From NCBI GenBank assembly GCA_028819075.1, contig JAPPMM010000040.1:62001-126000 (forward strand): DNA of 64,000 nucleotides. The letters run 5' to 3'. This document shows positions 24,729 through 35,630 of this stretch, in pieces. How positions within the stretch are numbered: the first letter of the stretch is position 1; every line of letters begins with the position of its first letter. The position numbers and the translations under genes were made by a program. Under the pieces are notes generated by a model that was given only the letters and a program-made list of their open reading frames with translations, ran no database searches and was not told the DNA's origin. This stretch comes from Gammaproteobacteria bacterium. GTDB taxonomy: Bacteria > Gemmatimonadota > Gemmatimonadetes > Longimicrobiales > Gaopeijiaceae.

Positions 24729-27707
24729 TCAGAACGTGACCCGCATGGTCAGGTTGAACGACGCCGTGGGCGGCACATTCGAGTTGGAGCCGGTGCTGGT
24801 GTCCGCCGTGCGCCGCGCTTCCGGATCGTGGATCGGTTCACCCCAGATGTCCGGCTGGGATACCCAGAGCATCGCGAGGTTGCGCGCGCCGAGGCTCACG
24901 GACGCCCGCGAGGCTCCCGAGCGCTCCACCAGCGACTGGGGCAGCCGGTAGTTGGCGCTGATCTCGCGGAGGCGGGCGAAGCCTCCGTTGTAGACCATGC
25001 CGCTCCCGAAGTTCTCGTCCGCGCGCGCCAGGAAGAGCGGGTTGGTGCGCTCGTTGGCCGCGAGCGAGGTCTGGAAGTGGATGTGCTTGCCGGCAACGTC
25101 CGACGAGGTGGCGTAGCCGCCGATGCGGTGCTCGACCAGGGCATGGAGCCTGAGGTTGTTGAAGAAGGTGAAGGTCAGGTTGTAGCCCATCTCCCACGGC
25201 ATCTGGAGCGGTCCGTAGAAGACTTCCATCCGGCTGTTGCACGGAGCCGGCGACCCGCCCTGCTCCCAGCCGTTGATTCCGGTGCCGCTGTCGCACATGA
25301 TCGACGACTTGATGAGCCGCCCGGTTGAGGGATCGATCTCGGCGCTCACCGCCAGTTCGTCGAAGATGGCCGGGAAGGGGAAGCCTTCGCGCAGCGTGTT
25401 GGTCGGAGGCAGGTCGCCGACGTCCTCCACGCGGTTCCGGTTGTGCGACAGGCTCGCGCCCAGGTCCACGGCGAGGGCGCCGCCGTCGAAGACCCGTCCG
25501 TTGAGGTTGACCTCCCAGCCCCAGTTCTTCAGGTGCCCCAGATTCACGGACTGGGAGCCGGGGAAGCCGCGGCTGGGAGCCACGGGCAGGGAGACCAGCG
25601 CGTCCCGGATGTCCTGCTGGTAGTAGGTCATCTGGGCCAGCAGCCAGTCGTCGAAGAGCGCGGCGTCGAACCCGGTCTCGATCTCCGTGCTGACCTCGGG
25701 GCCCAGCTCCGGGTTGCCTACTTCTTCGGGGGTGACCGCGGCCTGGGAGGCAGGGCCCACCGCGGGTTCGTAGAGCCGCACCGCAGCAAACACATCGGGC
25801 TGCTGGCCGGCCTTGCCCCAGGCGGTGCGCAGCCTCAGCGAACTCACCCAGCCGACATCGAAGAAGTCCTCTTCACTTAGAACCCAGGTGCCGGAGAGCT
25901 TCGGATAGACGGCGGCGTCGAAGTCGGCTCCGAAGGCGGAGTTGTCATCGCCGCGGATGGCGCCGGTGATGAAGATGCGGTCCCGGTAGCCGATCTCCTG
26001 CTGCACGTAGGCGCCCAACGTCTTGTTCTGCACGAAGTCCTCAGTGGAGGTCGTGCTGGCCGCTCCTGCGAGCGAGGTGATGGCGGGAGCCGGGAAGGTC
26101 TTCCCGGTGCTGATCACAGTCTCGAACTGCTTGGAGTAGTACTGGGCGCCAACGGAGCTCCGCAGGGTCAAGTCGGTCAGGTTGACCGTTCCCGTGGCGG
26201 CGTAGTCGAAGGTGATGTAGCGGGTGTACGGGCGCTCGACGACGACGTCTCCGAGCGAGAGGCCGCCGAAGTCGTGCTGTGCTCCGGTCGGATGGCGGGG
26301 GAAAAGCGTACGGTTCTCCTCGTGGGCCTGGTCGAGCCCTACTACGGCTCGGTGGGTCAGCCAGTCGAACGGCGTGTGGTTGAGTGTGAGGCTGCCGATG
26401 AAGCGGGAGTTGTCGCGGATCGCCTCGACTTCCTCGATCGACTCCGGACGCGCGCGCAGGAATCCGCGCAGCCGGGTGTCGGCGCCTTCGGGGGTGGACC
26501 ACTGCGCCTGCTCCCAGACGCCCCACGAAGTTTTTTGCTGCATGAAGCTGGTGGTGCCGTTCACGTAGCCGGTGCTCATGTCGATCTGGAGCGACTCGTG
26601 CGGCACCACGGAGACGTTCGCGCGCGTATTGAACACCTTGTTCCAGTTGTAGCGGACGATGCCGGTCTGGTCGTCCCAGTCGGTGGCCAGGTAGTAGCGC
26701 ACCCGTTCGGTGCCGCCCCTCATGCTGAGCGCGTAGCCCTGAGAGTGGCCCGTGGTGAAGAACTGCCGCCCGGCATCTCGCTCCTGGTCCCAGATGTTGA
26801 AGGAGATGATGTTGCCCGCGGTGTCCTTTCCGTAGGCGACGCCCACCTGGTCGCGGGCATTGGGAAGCCAAGTGGCGCCCTGCTTGATGGTCAGGTCGAA
26901 CTGGGGCGCGCCTTCGACGCCGCGCTTGGTAATGATGTTGATAACGCCGTTGGAGGCCTCGGTGCCGTAGAGAGTCGCGGCTGACGGACCCTTGATGACC
27001 TCGATGCGCTCGATGTCCTCGGGGTTGATGTCGTCGAGCTTGCTCACCTGGCGGCCGTCGCGGAGGTTGGGGCCCGCCTGCGTCTCGTTGTCGACCCGGA
27101 TGCCGTCCACGTAGATGAGCGGGTTGTTTCCGACGTTCAGGCTGGAGTAGCCGCGGATGCGGATGGGCGATCCGGTGCCGACGTTCCCCGACACTCGCTT
27201 GAAGCCCACGCCCGCTTCACGTCCCTGCAGGAGGTCCTGCATGGTATTGATGGGCGCGACTTCTGCCACGTCGGCGGCCGCTACGCGGGCCATCGCGTTG
27301 CCGAGTGCGCGCTGCCGGGTGCCGCCGGCCGTGCCGGTGACGACCACCTCGTCCAGCGCGAGCGCTTCCGCCGTGAGGTTGATTTCGATCCGGGTGGTCT
27401 GGCCGGCGGTCACGTCGATCTGAACGGTGGCGGTGCGGAACCCGATTCGCGTCGCCCGCAACTGATGCGTGCCTGCCGGAACGTTGAGGAGCAGGAACTG
27501 ACCGTTGGCCTGGGTCAGCCCCCCGATCTCCTGGGTTGGGATGTCCACCTGGACGACCGACATCGGTTGCAGGGTGCGGCCGTCCACCACCGTTCCGGTG
27601 ACCGTGCCGGTTCCCTGCGCGCCGACCCTTGCCGTCGCGGCCGCGATAGTCGCGACAAGCGCAATGGTCGCGCGCCCGGGTCTGATTCCAACGAAGCGAG
27701 CGCGCAT
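24729..27707 (-). CDS. SusC/RagA family TonB-linked receptor, duplicate copy 2
   Basis: A 992-residue receptor from ATG 27707 (AGGAGG seven bases upstream). Domain order is as in copy 1: signal ending VGAQ, TGTVVDGRTLQPMSVVQVDI domain, EALALDEVVVTGTAGGTRQRA, plug with LIYVDGIRVD and IEVIKGPSAATLYG, barrel ending FNLTMRVTF. Differences from copy 1 are scattered through the signal, plug edge and middle barrel (for example AAADVAEVAP versus EAADVAEVAP, and the DWLLAQMTYY region). Only a fragment of susD lies downstream, so this receptor either shares the SusD from copy 1, works without one, or is on the way to loss. The frame is fully open, so it is called functional. Confidence 0.93.
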   Translation of the reverse strand: MRARFVGIRPGRATIALVATIAAATARVGAQGTGTVTGTVVDGRTLQPMSVVQVDIPTQEIGGLTQANGQFLLLNVPAGTHQLRATRIGFRTATVQIDVTAGQTTRIEINLTAEALALDEVVVTGTAGGTRQRALGNAMARVAAADVAEVAPINTMQDLLQGREAGVGFKRVSGNVGTGSPIRIRGYSSLNVGNNPLIYVDGIRVDNETQAGPNLRDGRQVSKLDDINPEDIERIEVIKGPSAATLYGTEASNGVINIITKRGVEGAPQFDLTIKQGATWLPNARDQVGVAYGKDTAGNIISFNIWDQERDAGRQFFTTGHSQGYALSMRGGTERVRYYLATDWDDQTGIVRYNWNKVFNTRANVSVVPHESLQIDMSTGYVNGTTSFMQQKTSWGVWEQAQWSTPEGADTRLRGFLRARPESIEEVEAIRDNSRFIGSLTLNHTPFDWLTHRAVVGLDQAHEENRTLFPRHPTGAQHDFGGLSLGDVVVERPYTRYITFDYAATGTVNLTDLTLRSSVGAQYYSKQFETVISTGKTFPAPAITSLAGAASTTSTEDFVQNKTLGAYVQQEIGYRDRIFITGAIRGDDNSAFGADFDAAVYPKLSGTWVLSEEDFFDVGWVSSLRLRTAWGKAGQQPDVFAAVRLYEPAVGPASQAAVTPEEVGNPELGPEVSTEIETGFDAALFDDWLLAQMTYYQQDIRDALVSLPVAPSRGFPGSQSVNLGHLKNWGWEVNLNGRVFDGGALAVDLGASLSHNRNRVEDVGDLPPTNTLREGFPFPAIFDELAVSAEIDPSTGRLIKSSIMCDSGTGINGWEQGGSPAPCNSRMEVFYGPLQMPWEMGYNLTFTFFNNLRLHALVEHRIGGYATSSDVAGKHIHFQTSLAANERTNPLFLARADENFGSGMVYNGGFARLREISANYRLPQSLVERSGASRASVSLGARNLAMLWVSQPDIWGEPIHDPEARRTADTSTGSNSNVPPTASFNLTMRVTF
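24820..25630. repeat. identical tract shared with 21381-22191
   Basis: Second member of the 811-base identical pair inside the two susC copies; mismatches resume at 24816/24819 on one side and 25631 on the other. See the tract at 21381. Confidence 0.75.
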
Positions 27708-28015
27708 GGGCAGGCCTCCTGCCAAGGGGTGAGACGGACAGGGGCGAGTGCCGGGTGGGTGGCGTTCGGTCGGGTAGCCGGGTGCACGGTTCCTCCGCCG
27801 AAGGAGATGCAACTCGCCGACGATACGTATCCCCGAGTGCGATCGACGCGAGGTCGAGGCGGCATCCGTCCATTGTCCGGAGCGGAGATTGCAACTGTCA
27901 AGTAGGGTCCGGCGCGCCACCCACTTGTTGCGCACGTCGGGCGAAACGAAGGTGAGCCCGTGTTTGAGATCGGCCTCTCGCCGGCGGCGAGCTGAAGGGC
28001 CGGCGGGACCGGCCG
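27708..28015. other. 308-base spacer between thrS and susC copy 2
   Basis: No coding sequence is supported. Immediately after the thrS stop (27998-28014) GGCCGG-CGGGA-CCGGCC forms a 6-bp hairpin that may end the thrS transcript. The rest should contain the susC copy 2 promoter, but no convincing -35/-10 pair was identified. Confidence 0.5.
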
Positions 28016-29938
28016 CTACCAGCGCGCCCGCGTGCGGATGTCTTCTGCGACCTGCCCGGCGAACGCCTCCCGGTCCATGACCACCTGCTTCCTGCCCGCG
28101 CCGCGCCGGCGTACCGCCACCGTCCCCGCCTCGGCTTCGCGCTTCCCCACCACCCCCATGTAGGGCACCTTCTTGACCTCCGCCTCGCGGATGCGGTACC
28201 CGAGGGTGTCCTGGTCGTCCAGGTGGGCGCGCACCCCCTTCGCGCGCAGAAGCTCCACCAGCTCGCGGGCGCTCTCGCTCCACACCTCCGAGACCGGGAG
28301 GACGCGCACCTGCTCCGGGGCCAGCCACACCGGGAAGGCGCCCGCGTAGTGCTCCACCAGCCCGCCGATGAAGCGCTCCATCGACCCCAGCATGGTGCGG
28401 TGGATGACCACCACGTTGTGGCGCTGGTTGTCGCTGCCGACGTAGTCGAGGCCGAAGCGCTCGGGCATCAGGTAGTCCAACTGGAACGTCGGCCCCTGCC
28501 ACTTCCGCCCCAGCGCGTCCACCAGCCCGACATCCACCTTGGGGCCGTAGAAGGCACCCCCTCCCTCGTCCACCTCGTAGTCCAGTCCGCGATCGGCCAG
28601 CACCCCGGCCAGGGTCTCCACCGCGGCGTCGTAGACCGCCGGGTTACCGATCGCCTTCTCGGGCCGCGTGGACAGCGACACCTCGAAGTCGTAGCCGAAA
28701 ACGTCCAGCAGGTACTCCAGCAGGTCCAGCATGCGATGGTACTCGTCGCTGATCTGGTCCTCCCGCACGAAGAGGTGGGCGTCGTCCTGGGTGAATCCCC
28801 GCACGCGGAGCATTCCATGCAGGGCGCCCGCGCGCTCGTAGCGGTAGCAGGTGCCGAGTTCCGCATACCGCAGCGGCAAATCCCGGTACGACCGGCTGCG
28901 CGACCGGTAGATCATGAAGTGATGCGGGCAGTTCATCGGCTTCATGCGGAAGCGGTTCCCCTCGTCGTCCATCGCGGGAAACATGTCTTCGCTGAAGACC
29001 TCCAGGTGTCCGGAGGTCTCGTACAGTTGCTCGCGCGCGACGTGCGGGCTGTAGACCAGGTCGTAGCCGTGTTCGAGCAGGGTCGTCTTGAGGAACTCCT
29101 CGACCGTGTGGCGCACCAGGCCCCCGTTCGGGTGCCAGAGGATGAATCCGGCCCCCACATCCTCCTGGACGCTGAACAGGTCCAGCTCCTTGCCGAGGAC
29201 GCGGTGGTCGCGCTGGCGCGCTTCCTCGAGCCGCTCCAGGTGTTCGTCCAGCGCCTTCCTGCTGAAGAAGGCGGTGCCGTAGATGCGCTGCAGCATCTGC
29301 CGCTTCTCGTCTCCCCTCCAGTATGCCCCCGCGGTGGAGAGCAGCTTGAAGTGCTTCACGCCGCCGGTGGAGGGCACGTGCGGCCCGCGGCACAGGTCCA
29401 GGAAGGGACCGTCCCGGTAGACCGTGATCACCTCGTCGTCCTCAAGTTCCTCCAGGCGCTCGAGCTTCAGGGGATCGTCGGCGAAGAGCTCCCTGCCCTC
29501 CTCCTTGCTGACGCGGCGCCGCTCGAAGGGAAGGTCGGCGGCAACGATGTCGCGCATGCGGGCCTCGAACACCTCCAGGTCTTCGGGCGTGAAGGGTTCG
29601 TCGACCTCGAAGTCGTAGTAGAAGCCGTCCTCGATCGGGGGACCGAAGCCGATGCCCGCGGTGGGATGCAGTTCGCGCACCGCGGTGGCGAGGACGTGCG
29701 CGGCGGAGTGGCGCAGCACGGGGAGGGCGTCGTCGTCCCGGCTGGTGAGGATGCGCACCTCCGAGTCCTCCGGCACGGGGCGTCCCAGGTCGACCGTTTC
29801 GCCGTTCACGACGGCGGCCAGGGCGGCCCGGGCGAGTCCGGGGCCGATGCCGGCCGCAATGTCGGCGGCGCTGCTGCCGCGAGGCGCCTCGACGGGGCTG
29901 CCGTCGGGAAGCCGCACCTGGATGGATTCGTCAGGCAT
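28016..29938 (-). CDS. thrS: threonine--tRNA ligase
   Basis: A 640-residue class II synthetase, normal length. Domains in order: TGS (about 1-62, IQVRLPDGSPVEAP), the editing/second additional domain with HSAAHVLATAVRELHP and CRGPHVPSTG, the catalytic core with motif 1 region (FLKTTLLEHGYD), MKPMNCPHHFMIY (zinc Cys), motif 2 RYERAGALHGMLRVRGFTQDDAH, motif 3 HRTMLGSMERFIGGLVEHY, and the anticodon-binding domain (VRVLPVSEVWSESARELVELLRAKGVRA). It charges tRNA-Thr in the cytoplasm. ATG 29938 is the only plausible start. Its 3' end was caught in the tandem duplication that left a remnant at 24481. Confidence 0.97.
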   Translation of the reverse strand: MPDESIQVRLPDGSPVEAPRGSSAADIAAGIGPGLARAALAAVVNGETVDLGRPVPEDSEVRILTSRDDDALPVLRHSAAHVLATAVRELHPTAGIGFGPPIEDGFYYDFEVDEPFTPEDLEVFEARMRDIVAADLPFERRRVSKEEGRELFADDPLKLERLEELEDDEVITVYRDGPFLDLCRGPHVPSTGGVKHFKLLSTAGAYWRGDEKRQMLQRIYGTAFFSRKALDEHLERLEEARQRDHRVLGKELDLFSVQEDVGAGFILWHPNGGLVRHTVEEFLKTTLLEHGYDLVYSPHVAREQLYETSGHLEVFSEDMFPAMDDEGNRFRMKPMNCPHHFMIYRSRSRSYRDLPLRYAELGTCYRYERAGALHGMLRVRGFTQDDAHLFVREDQISDEYHRMLDLLEYLLDVFGYDFEVSLSTRPEKAIGNPAVYDAAVETLAGVLADRGLDYEVDEGGGAFYGPKVDVGLVDALGRKWQGPTFQLDYLMPERFGLDYVGSDNQRHNVVVIHRTMLGSMERFIGGLVEHYAGAFPVWLAPEQVRVLPVSEVWSESARELVELLRAKGVRAHLDDQDTLGYRIREAEVKKVPYMGVVGKREAEAGTVAVRRRGAGRKQVVMDREAFAGQVAEDIRTRARW

Positions 29939-30038
29939 CTGTCATCTGGAGATTTGCGGGGATTCGGATGCTTCGGAACAACGGTCGCCGAACATACACG
30001 GCGGAACGCGAATTGTGCGCGCCGCCGACGGAACGGCA

Positions 30039-30072
30039 GGGAGCCCGGACGACCATCGCCGCCCGGGCTCCC
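30039..30072. terminator. hairpin downstream of groL
   Basis: GGGAGCCCGG at 30039-30048 pairs perfectly with CCGGGCTCCC at 30063-30072, loop of 14 bases, 43 bases after the groL stop. No U-run follows on the minus strand, so it may need Rho, but it is well placed to end the groESL transcript. Confidence 0.6.
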
Positions 30073-30114
30073 GTGTGTCGGGCCGGACCAGGGGCCGGCC
30101 GCGCGGGTCGAAGG

Positions 30115-31758
<1,644 letters not shown>

Positions 31759-31846
31759 GCTTTGTTTCTCCTCTGTTTAGAGCCGCGGGCGGCGCCCGGC
31801 CGCCACCGGCCCGTCGTGTTGCCGTTCGGTTTCTCGGGGGAAGCGG

Positions 31847-32158
31847 TCAGTCGGTGATGATGGCGAGGATGTCCGACTCGCGGAGGATGAGCAACTCCTC
31901 GTCGTCCACCGTGACCTCGGTGCCGCTGTACTTGCCGTACAGGACGGTGTCGCCGACGGAGACGTCGGCCGCGATGCGCGTGCCGTCGTCGGAGAGCTTG
32001 CCGGGGCCGACCGCGAGCACGGTGCCCTGCTGGGGCTTCTCCTTCTGGGCGGTGTCCGGGATGTAGAGGCCGCCGCGGGTCTGCTCCGTCTCCTCGGCCG
32101 CCTGGACGACGACCCGGTCGGCGAGCGGCTTGATTCTGTTCGCTGCACTCGTTGCCAT
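31847..32158 (-). CDS. groS: 10 kDa co-chaperonin GroES
   Basis: A 103-residue co-chaperonin from ATG 32158 (CAGGAG upstream). Family features: [11 protein letters not shown], the mobile loop around [41 protein letters not shown], and the end [10 protein letters not shown]. It has a few extra N-terminal residues (MATSAANR) compared with typical 95-residue members; the much longer upstream open frame is not favoured, because it would run back towards the CIRCE element. It caps the GroEL ring. Transcribed first in the groESL operon. Confidence 0.97.
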   Translation of the reverse strand: MATSAANRIKPLADRVVVQAAEETEQTRGGLYIPDTAQKEKPQQGTVLAVGPGKLSDDGTRIAADVSVGDTVLYGKYSGTEVTVDDEELLILRESDILAIITD

Positions 32159-32228
32159 GCGTGGGTTCTCCTGTGGATGGTGGTCCGAATACAGGTCTTT
32201 CCGGCCGGATCTCCGGCGCGAGCGTTTG

Positions 32229-32255
32229 TTAGCACTCGACGCCAAGGAGTGCTAA
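32229..32255. promoter_or_regulatory. CIRCE element (HrcA operator)
   Basis: TTAGCACTC, nine-base spacer, GAGTGCTAA: a perfect match to the 9-9-9 CIRCE consensus, 71 bases upstream of the groES start and directly downstream of a sigma-70-like promoter. HrcA repression of groESL relieved by heat shock follows from established knowledge of this operator; hrcA itself is not in the window. Confidence 0.95.
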
Positions 32256-32263
32256 CGGCCAGA

Positions 32264-32291
32264 AAGGTACCCTGGGGATAACGGATGTCAA
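32264..32291 (-). promoter_or_regulatory. sigma-70-type promoter of groESL
   Basis: On the minus strand TTGACA (32291-32286), 16-base spacer, TACCTT (32269-32264), with the CIRCE palindrome starting nine bases after the -10 element, the usual arrangement for HrcA-controlled operons. Confidence 0.7.
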
Positions 32292-32353
32292 CCCTTCCGG
32301 AGAGCGCCGGGACACCGGGCTGGACAGGTTCCGCCCCGAGAGGCGACGCGGCG

Positions 32354-35300
32354 TTATTCGGGAGGCCGGAGCAGCTCCTCCAGCGTATGCACGACTCCGC
32401 CCAGGATGACCGTGTGCACGGAGCGGGTCGCGGCGATGTCCTGCAGGGGATCCTCGTCGAGGACGATCAGGTCGGCGAAGGCACCGGGGGTGACCACGCC
32501 GAGGCGTCCCTCGTACCCGAGGGCGTCGCCCGACTCCGACGTGGTGGCACGCAGGATGTCGACGGGACGCATGCGGCCGTATCGGACCAGGATCTCCATC
32601 TCGGCGTGCAGGCTGAGGCCGCGCGGGATGATGGGCGAGTCGGTGCCCATGATCACCCGGCCCCCGCCCTCGTGCACCCTGCGCGGGAGAGAGGACATGC
32701 GTTCGACCATGCGGCGCGCCAGGGCCAGATCGGGAGGGATGCGCGCGCTGGCGGACGCGTCCGGGAAGAAGGTCTCGACGCGCGGGTCGTCGAAGAGGTC
32801 GGGCGCCTCGGCGGCGAGCAGGCCATACCCCCCGTAGATGCCGACCGTGGGCGTGAGGGTCATGCCCGAGGCGGCCAGGAGATCGACCGCGTCCGCATAG
32901 ATCCCGTTGGTCTCGGAGACCTTGGTCGAGTAGCCGCGCCGGCTGGTGCCGCGCACGTGCTCGACCCCGTCGCCTCCGTACGCGACCGCCGGATAAAGTT
33001 CGTGCGAGCTGACCGGGATCCCGAGGGCATGCGCCTCGGCGATGGCCCGGCGCTGCACCGGGTCCGAGAGGCGTACGTAGGTCTTGATCATGTCGTGGCC
33101 GAGGGTGGCGGCGCGCCCCATCTGCAGCTCGACCTGCGCGCTCGCGCCCAGGGCGGGCGCGTTGGGATAGTAGATGCGGCTGCCGTCGATGGTGCCGCCG
33201 GTCCCGAAGATGCGCGGCGCGATGCGCCGGCCGGACTCGCCGGCCTCCTTGGCTTCGGTGAGTTCGTAGCCGTCACAGGCGGGGCAGCGGGTGGCGGTCA
33301 CCCCCCACGAGAGCCAGAGCCGCCCCTTGGCCTCCCCGTCGGCGAGGCCGCCGTGGGTGTGCATCTCGATCAGGCCGGGCATGACCACCTGCCCGGCGGC
33401 GTCCACGACCCGGTCGGCGGTGCGCGCGGGGTCGCGGTCGGCCACCTCGGTGATGACGCCGTCCTCGATGACGATGTCCACGTCGCGGCGGAGCGTCTCG
33501 GAACGGCCGTCGAAGAGGGCGCCGGCGCGAACCAGCACCGAGGCCGGAGGCGCCGGGCGCGTCCAGGCGAGGGTGGGCGTGATGTCCTCGGCGGCGCCGG
33601 TGAGCACGTCGATGCGGCGCAGGCGGTCGTCGCTCAGGTAGACGAGAGAGCGCGAGTCGCCGGTCCAGGAGGGATCGTCGGCGGCCTCGTTGGTGAGGCG
33701 GCGGGGGAGGTCGGCGGTCTCGCCCTCGGGGGTCATGGCGACCGTCCAGAGCACGCCGTCGGAGATGTAGGCGACATGGCGGCCGTCGGGCGACCACGCC
33801 GGGCCGTCGTTGGCGCGGCTGCCGACCGACCCGTGCAGGGGCAGGTCGAGGTAGCGGTCGGCGGCCTGGAAGGGGTTGGCGGGCGAGGCGGCCGGCTCCG
33901 GGTCGCCGCCCACCCAGGCGGGCAGATCGTGGGTGTGGCCGTGGCCGCGGGGGACGGGGAGGGCGGGCACCGTGGTGGTGGCCGTGCGCAACCCGCGCTC
34001 GGCGACCCGGTCAGGTTCACCCGCGGTGGACGCACGCGCCCCTCCGCTCGGAACCGGAAGAGCGTCGGCTCCGGGCATCCCGGCCGCGTCCGCGGTGCGG
34101 AGCGGGCGGGCGGGCACCACCAGCGCTCGGTTCACGCCCTCCCGGAAGCGCCCCGAGTAGGGCGAGAGCGCGGAGACCAGCACGGAGGCGCCGTCGGGCG
34201 ACCAGGAGGGCCGCCCCGCCCCGTTCAACCCGGCACGCAGCGTCTCCACCGTCCCGGTCGCCAGATCGACCACCTGCACCGCCGTCCCGGCCGCCGATCC
34301 CACGAAGGCGATACGGCTCCCGTCCGGCGACCAGGCCGGCATGGTGGCGGCGGCGCCCTCGGTCACCCGGCGGTCGCTCCCCGCCCCGAGGTCGCGCACG
34401 TACAGGTCGAGCGACCCGTCCCGGTCGGAGGCGAACGCCAGGCGGCCGCCATCGGGCGACCACGCGGGATCGGCCTCGATCCAGGGATCGTCGGTGAGGC
34501 GCGCCGCTTCCCCGCCGATGGTGTGCAGCCAGAGGTCGCCCAGCGCGGAAAACGCCACCTGCGTCCCGTCGGGCGAGACCGCCGGCGATACGATGCCGCG
34601 CACCTGGAACGGGCCGGACGCCCGCAGATCGCGCGGCCGCCTCGGGTAGCCGGTCCGGTCCAGAGCCACCGTTGCCGAGAACGCCACGTCCCGCCGGCCG
34701 CTGCCGTCGCCCCGGCGCCACCGCACCAGCCCGTCCCCGGTATGGTACAGATCCCCGTCCGCCGTCCATGATGCCCGGAACGGAAAGACATCCTCTTCCT
34801 CGCCGGTAAGGGTACGCGGTTCGCCTCCGCTCACCGCCACCGCGTACAGGCGCGACCGCCCTTCCCCTATCGAGTTGAACGAGAGCGTCCCGCCGTCCGT
34901 GCTCCACGAAGGCGCATTCAACTCACCCCCATCCCCTTCCGCGACCCTTCGCGGCCCGCCGTCTCCGGCCACGACCCCGGGTCCCCCGCTTTCGGTCACC
35001 CAGATCCCGGACCGATCCCCATCCGCCGCGAAGGCGACCTCCCCGCCATCCGGAGAAAACGCGGGCCCGTATTCGTTGCCGGGCCAGTCCGTCAGGCGCT
35101 CGAGTCCCCCGCCGTCCAGTCCCGTCACCCACACGTCGTAGCTCCCGCCCCGGTCCGACGAAAACGCGAGGCGGCCGCCGTCCGGCGACCAGTGCGGCTC
35201 GCGGTGGTCGAACCGGCCGCGCGTGTGCTGGCGCAACTCCGTCCCGTCCGTGCCCACGCTCCAGATGTGGTAGTTGCCGTCCCAATACGCCTGGAAGGCG

Positions 35301-35590
35301 ATGCGGCTTCCGTCCGGCGACCATGCCGGCTGGCGCGCATCCCCCACGGGATCGGTGAGGGCCGTTGCGGCTCCCCCGATGGCGGGCATCACCCAGATGC
35401 GGCCCAACAAATCGAGCGCGAGCGTGCTCTCGTCCGGCGAGAGGGCGACGGCCACGTTGGTGCCCTCCGAAATCGTGACCTCGATCGTTCTCGCGGGGTC
35501 GCCCGCGGACGGGGTCTGCGCACCGGCCGGGACGTGAGCGGCCCCGGCGGCGCAACCGATCGCAACCACGACGGCAAGGTATCTCGACAC
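32354..35590 (-). CDS. exported TolB-like propeller / amidohydrolase fusion
   Basis: A 1078-residue protein from GTG 35590 (CAGGAG upstream). After a signal (to AGAQ, about 25), residues about 35-690 contain PD40/WD40-like blades with recurring PAWSPDGSRIAF, PHWSPDGGRLAFSSDR and DPSWTGDSRSLVY motifs. Residues about 700-1078 form an amidohydrolase: VVMPGLIEMHTHGG (HxH), TLGHDMIKTY (Lys), PVSSHELYP, RVIMGTDSPI (Asp), GALADLIVL-like end GAFADLIVLDEDPLQDI. The His-rich HGHTH insert lies around residue 560. Such fusions are periplasmic and probably hydrolyse peptide-like amides held by the propeller; the substrate is unknown. It is encoded by a single gene just upstream of the groESL promoter region and follows the glycosyltransferase gene start-to-stop by 40 bases. 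Confidence 0.9.
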   Translation of the reverse strand: MSRYLAVVVAIGCAAGAAHVPAGAQTPSAGDPARTIEVTISEGTNVAVALSPDESTLALDLLGRIWVMPAIGGAATALTDPVGDARQPAWSPDGSRIAFQAYWDGNYHIWSVGTDGTELRQHTRGRFDHREPHWSPDGGRLAFSSDRGGSYDVWVTGLDGGGLERLTDWPGNEYGPAFSPDGGEVAFAADGDRSGIWVTESGGPGVVAGDGGPRRVAEGDGGELNAPSWSTDGGTLSFNSIGEGRSRLYAVAVSGGEPRTLTGEEEDVFPFRASWTADGDLYHTGDGLVRWRRGDGSGRRDVAFSATVALDRTGYPRRPRDLRASGPFQVRGIVSPAVSPDGTQVAFSALGDLWLHTIGGEAARLTDDPWIEADPAWSPDGGRLAFASDRDGSLDLYVRDLGAGSDRRVTEGAAATMPAWSPDGSRIAFVGSAAGTAVQVVDLATGTVETLRAGLNGAGRPSWSPDGASVLVSALSPYSGRFREGVNRALVVPARPLRTADAAGMPGADALPVPSGGARASTAGEPDRVAERGLRTATTTVPALPVPRGHGHTHDLPAWVGGDPEPAASPANPFQAADRYLDLPLHGSVGSRANDGPAWSPDGRHVAYISDGVLWTVAMTPEGETADLPRRLTNEAADDPSWTGDSRSLVYLSDDRLRRIDVLTGAAEDITPTLAWTRPAPPASVLVRAGALFDGRSETLRRDVDIVIEDGVITEVADRDPARTADRVVDAAGQVVMPGLIEMHTHGGLADGEAKGRLWLSWGVTATRCPACDGYELTEAKEAGESGRRIAPRIFGTGGTIDGSRIYYPNAPALGASAQVELQMGRAATLGHDMIKTYVRLSDPVQRRAIAEAHALGIPVSSHELYPAVAYGGDGVEHVRGTSRRGYSTKVSETNGIYADAVDLLAASGMTLTPTVGIYGGYGLLAAEAPDLFDDPRVETFFPDASASARIPPDLALARRMVERMSSLPRRVHEGGGRVIMGTDSPIIPRGLSLHAEMEILVRYGRMRPVDILRATTSESGDALGYEGRLGVVTPGAFADLIVLDEDPLQDIAATRSVHTVILGGVVHTLEELLRPPE

Positions 35591-35630
35591 TATATTCTCC
35601 TGGCTGAATCATCGCCGGCTTCAATGATAC

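Noticed and set aside
24729-27707. the second susC as an assembly duplicate of the first
   Set aside because: The copies differ at many sites outside the identical block, and the junction contains degraded thrS and susD pieces that an assembly error would not create.
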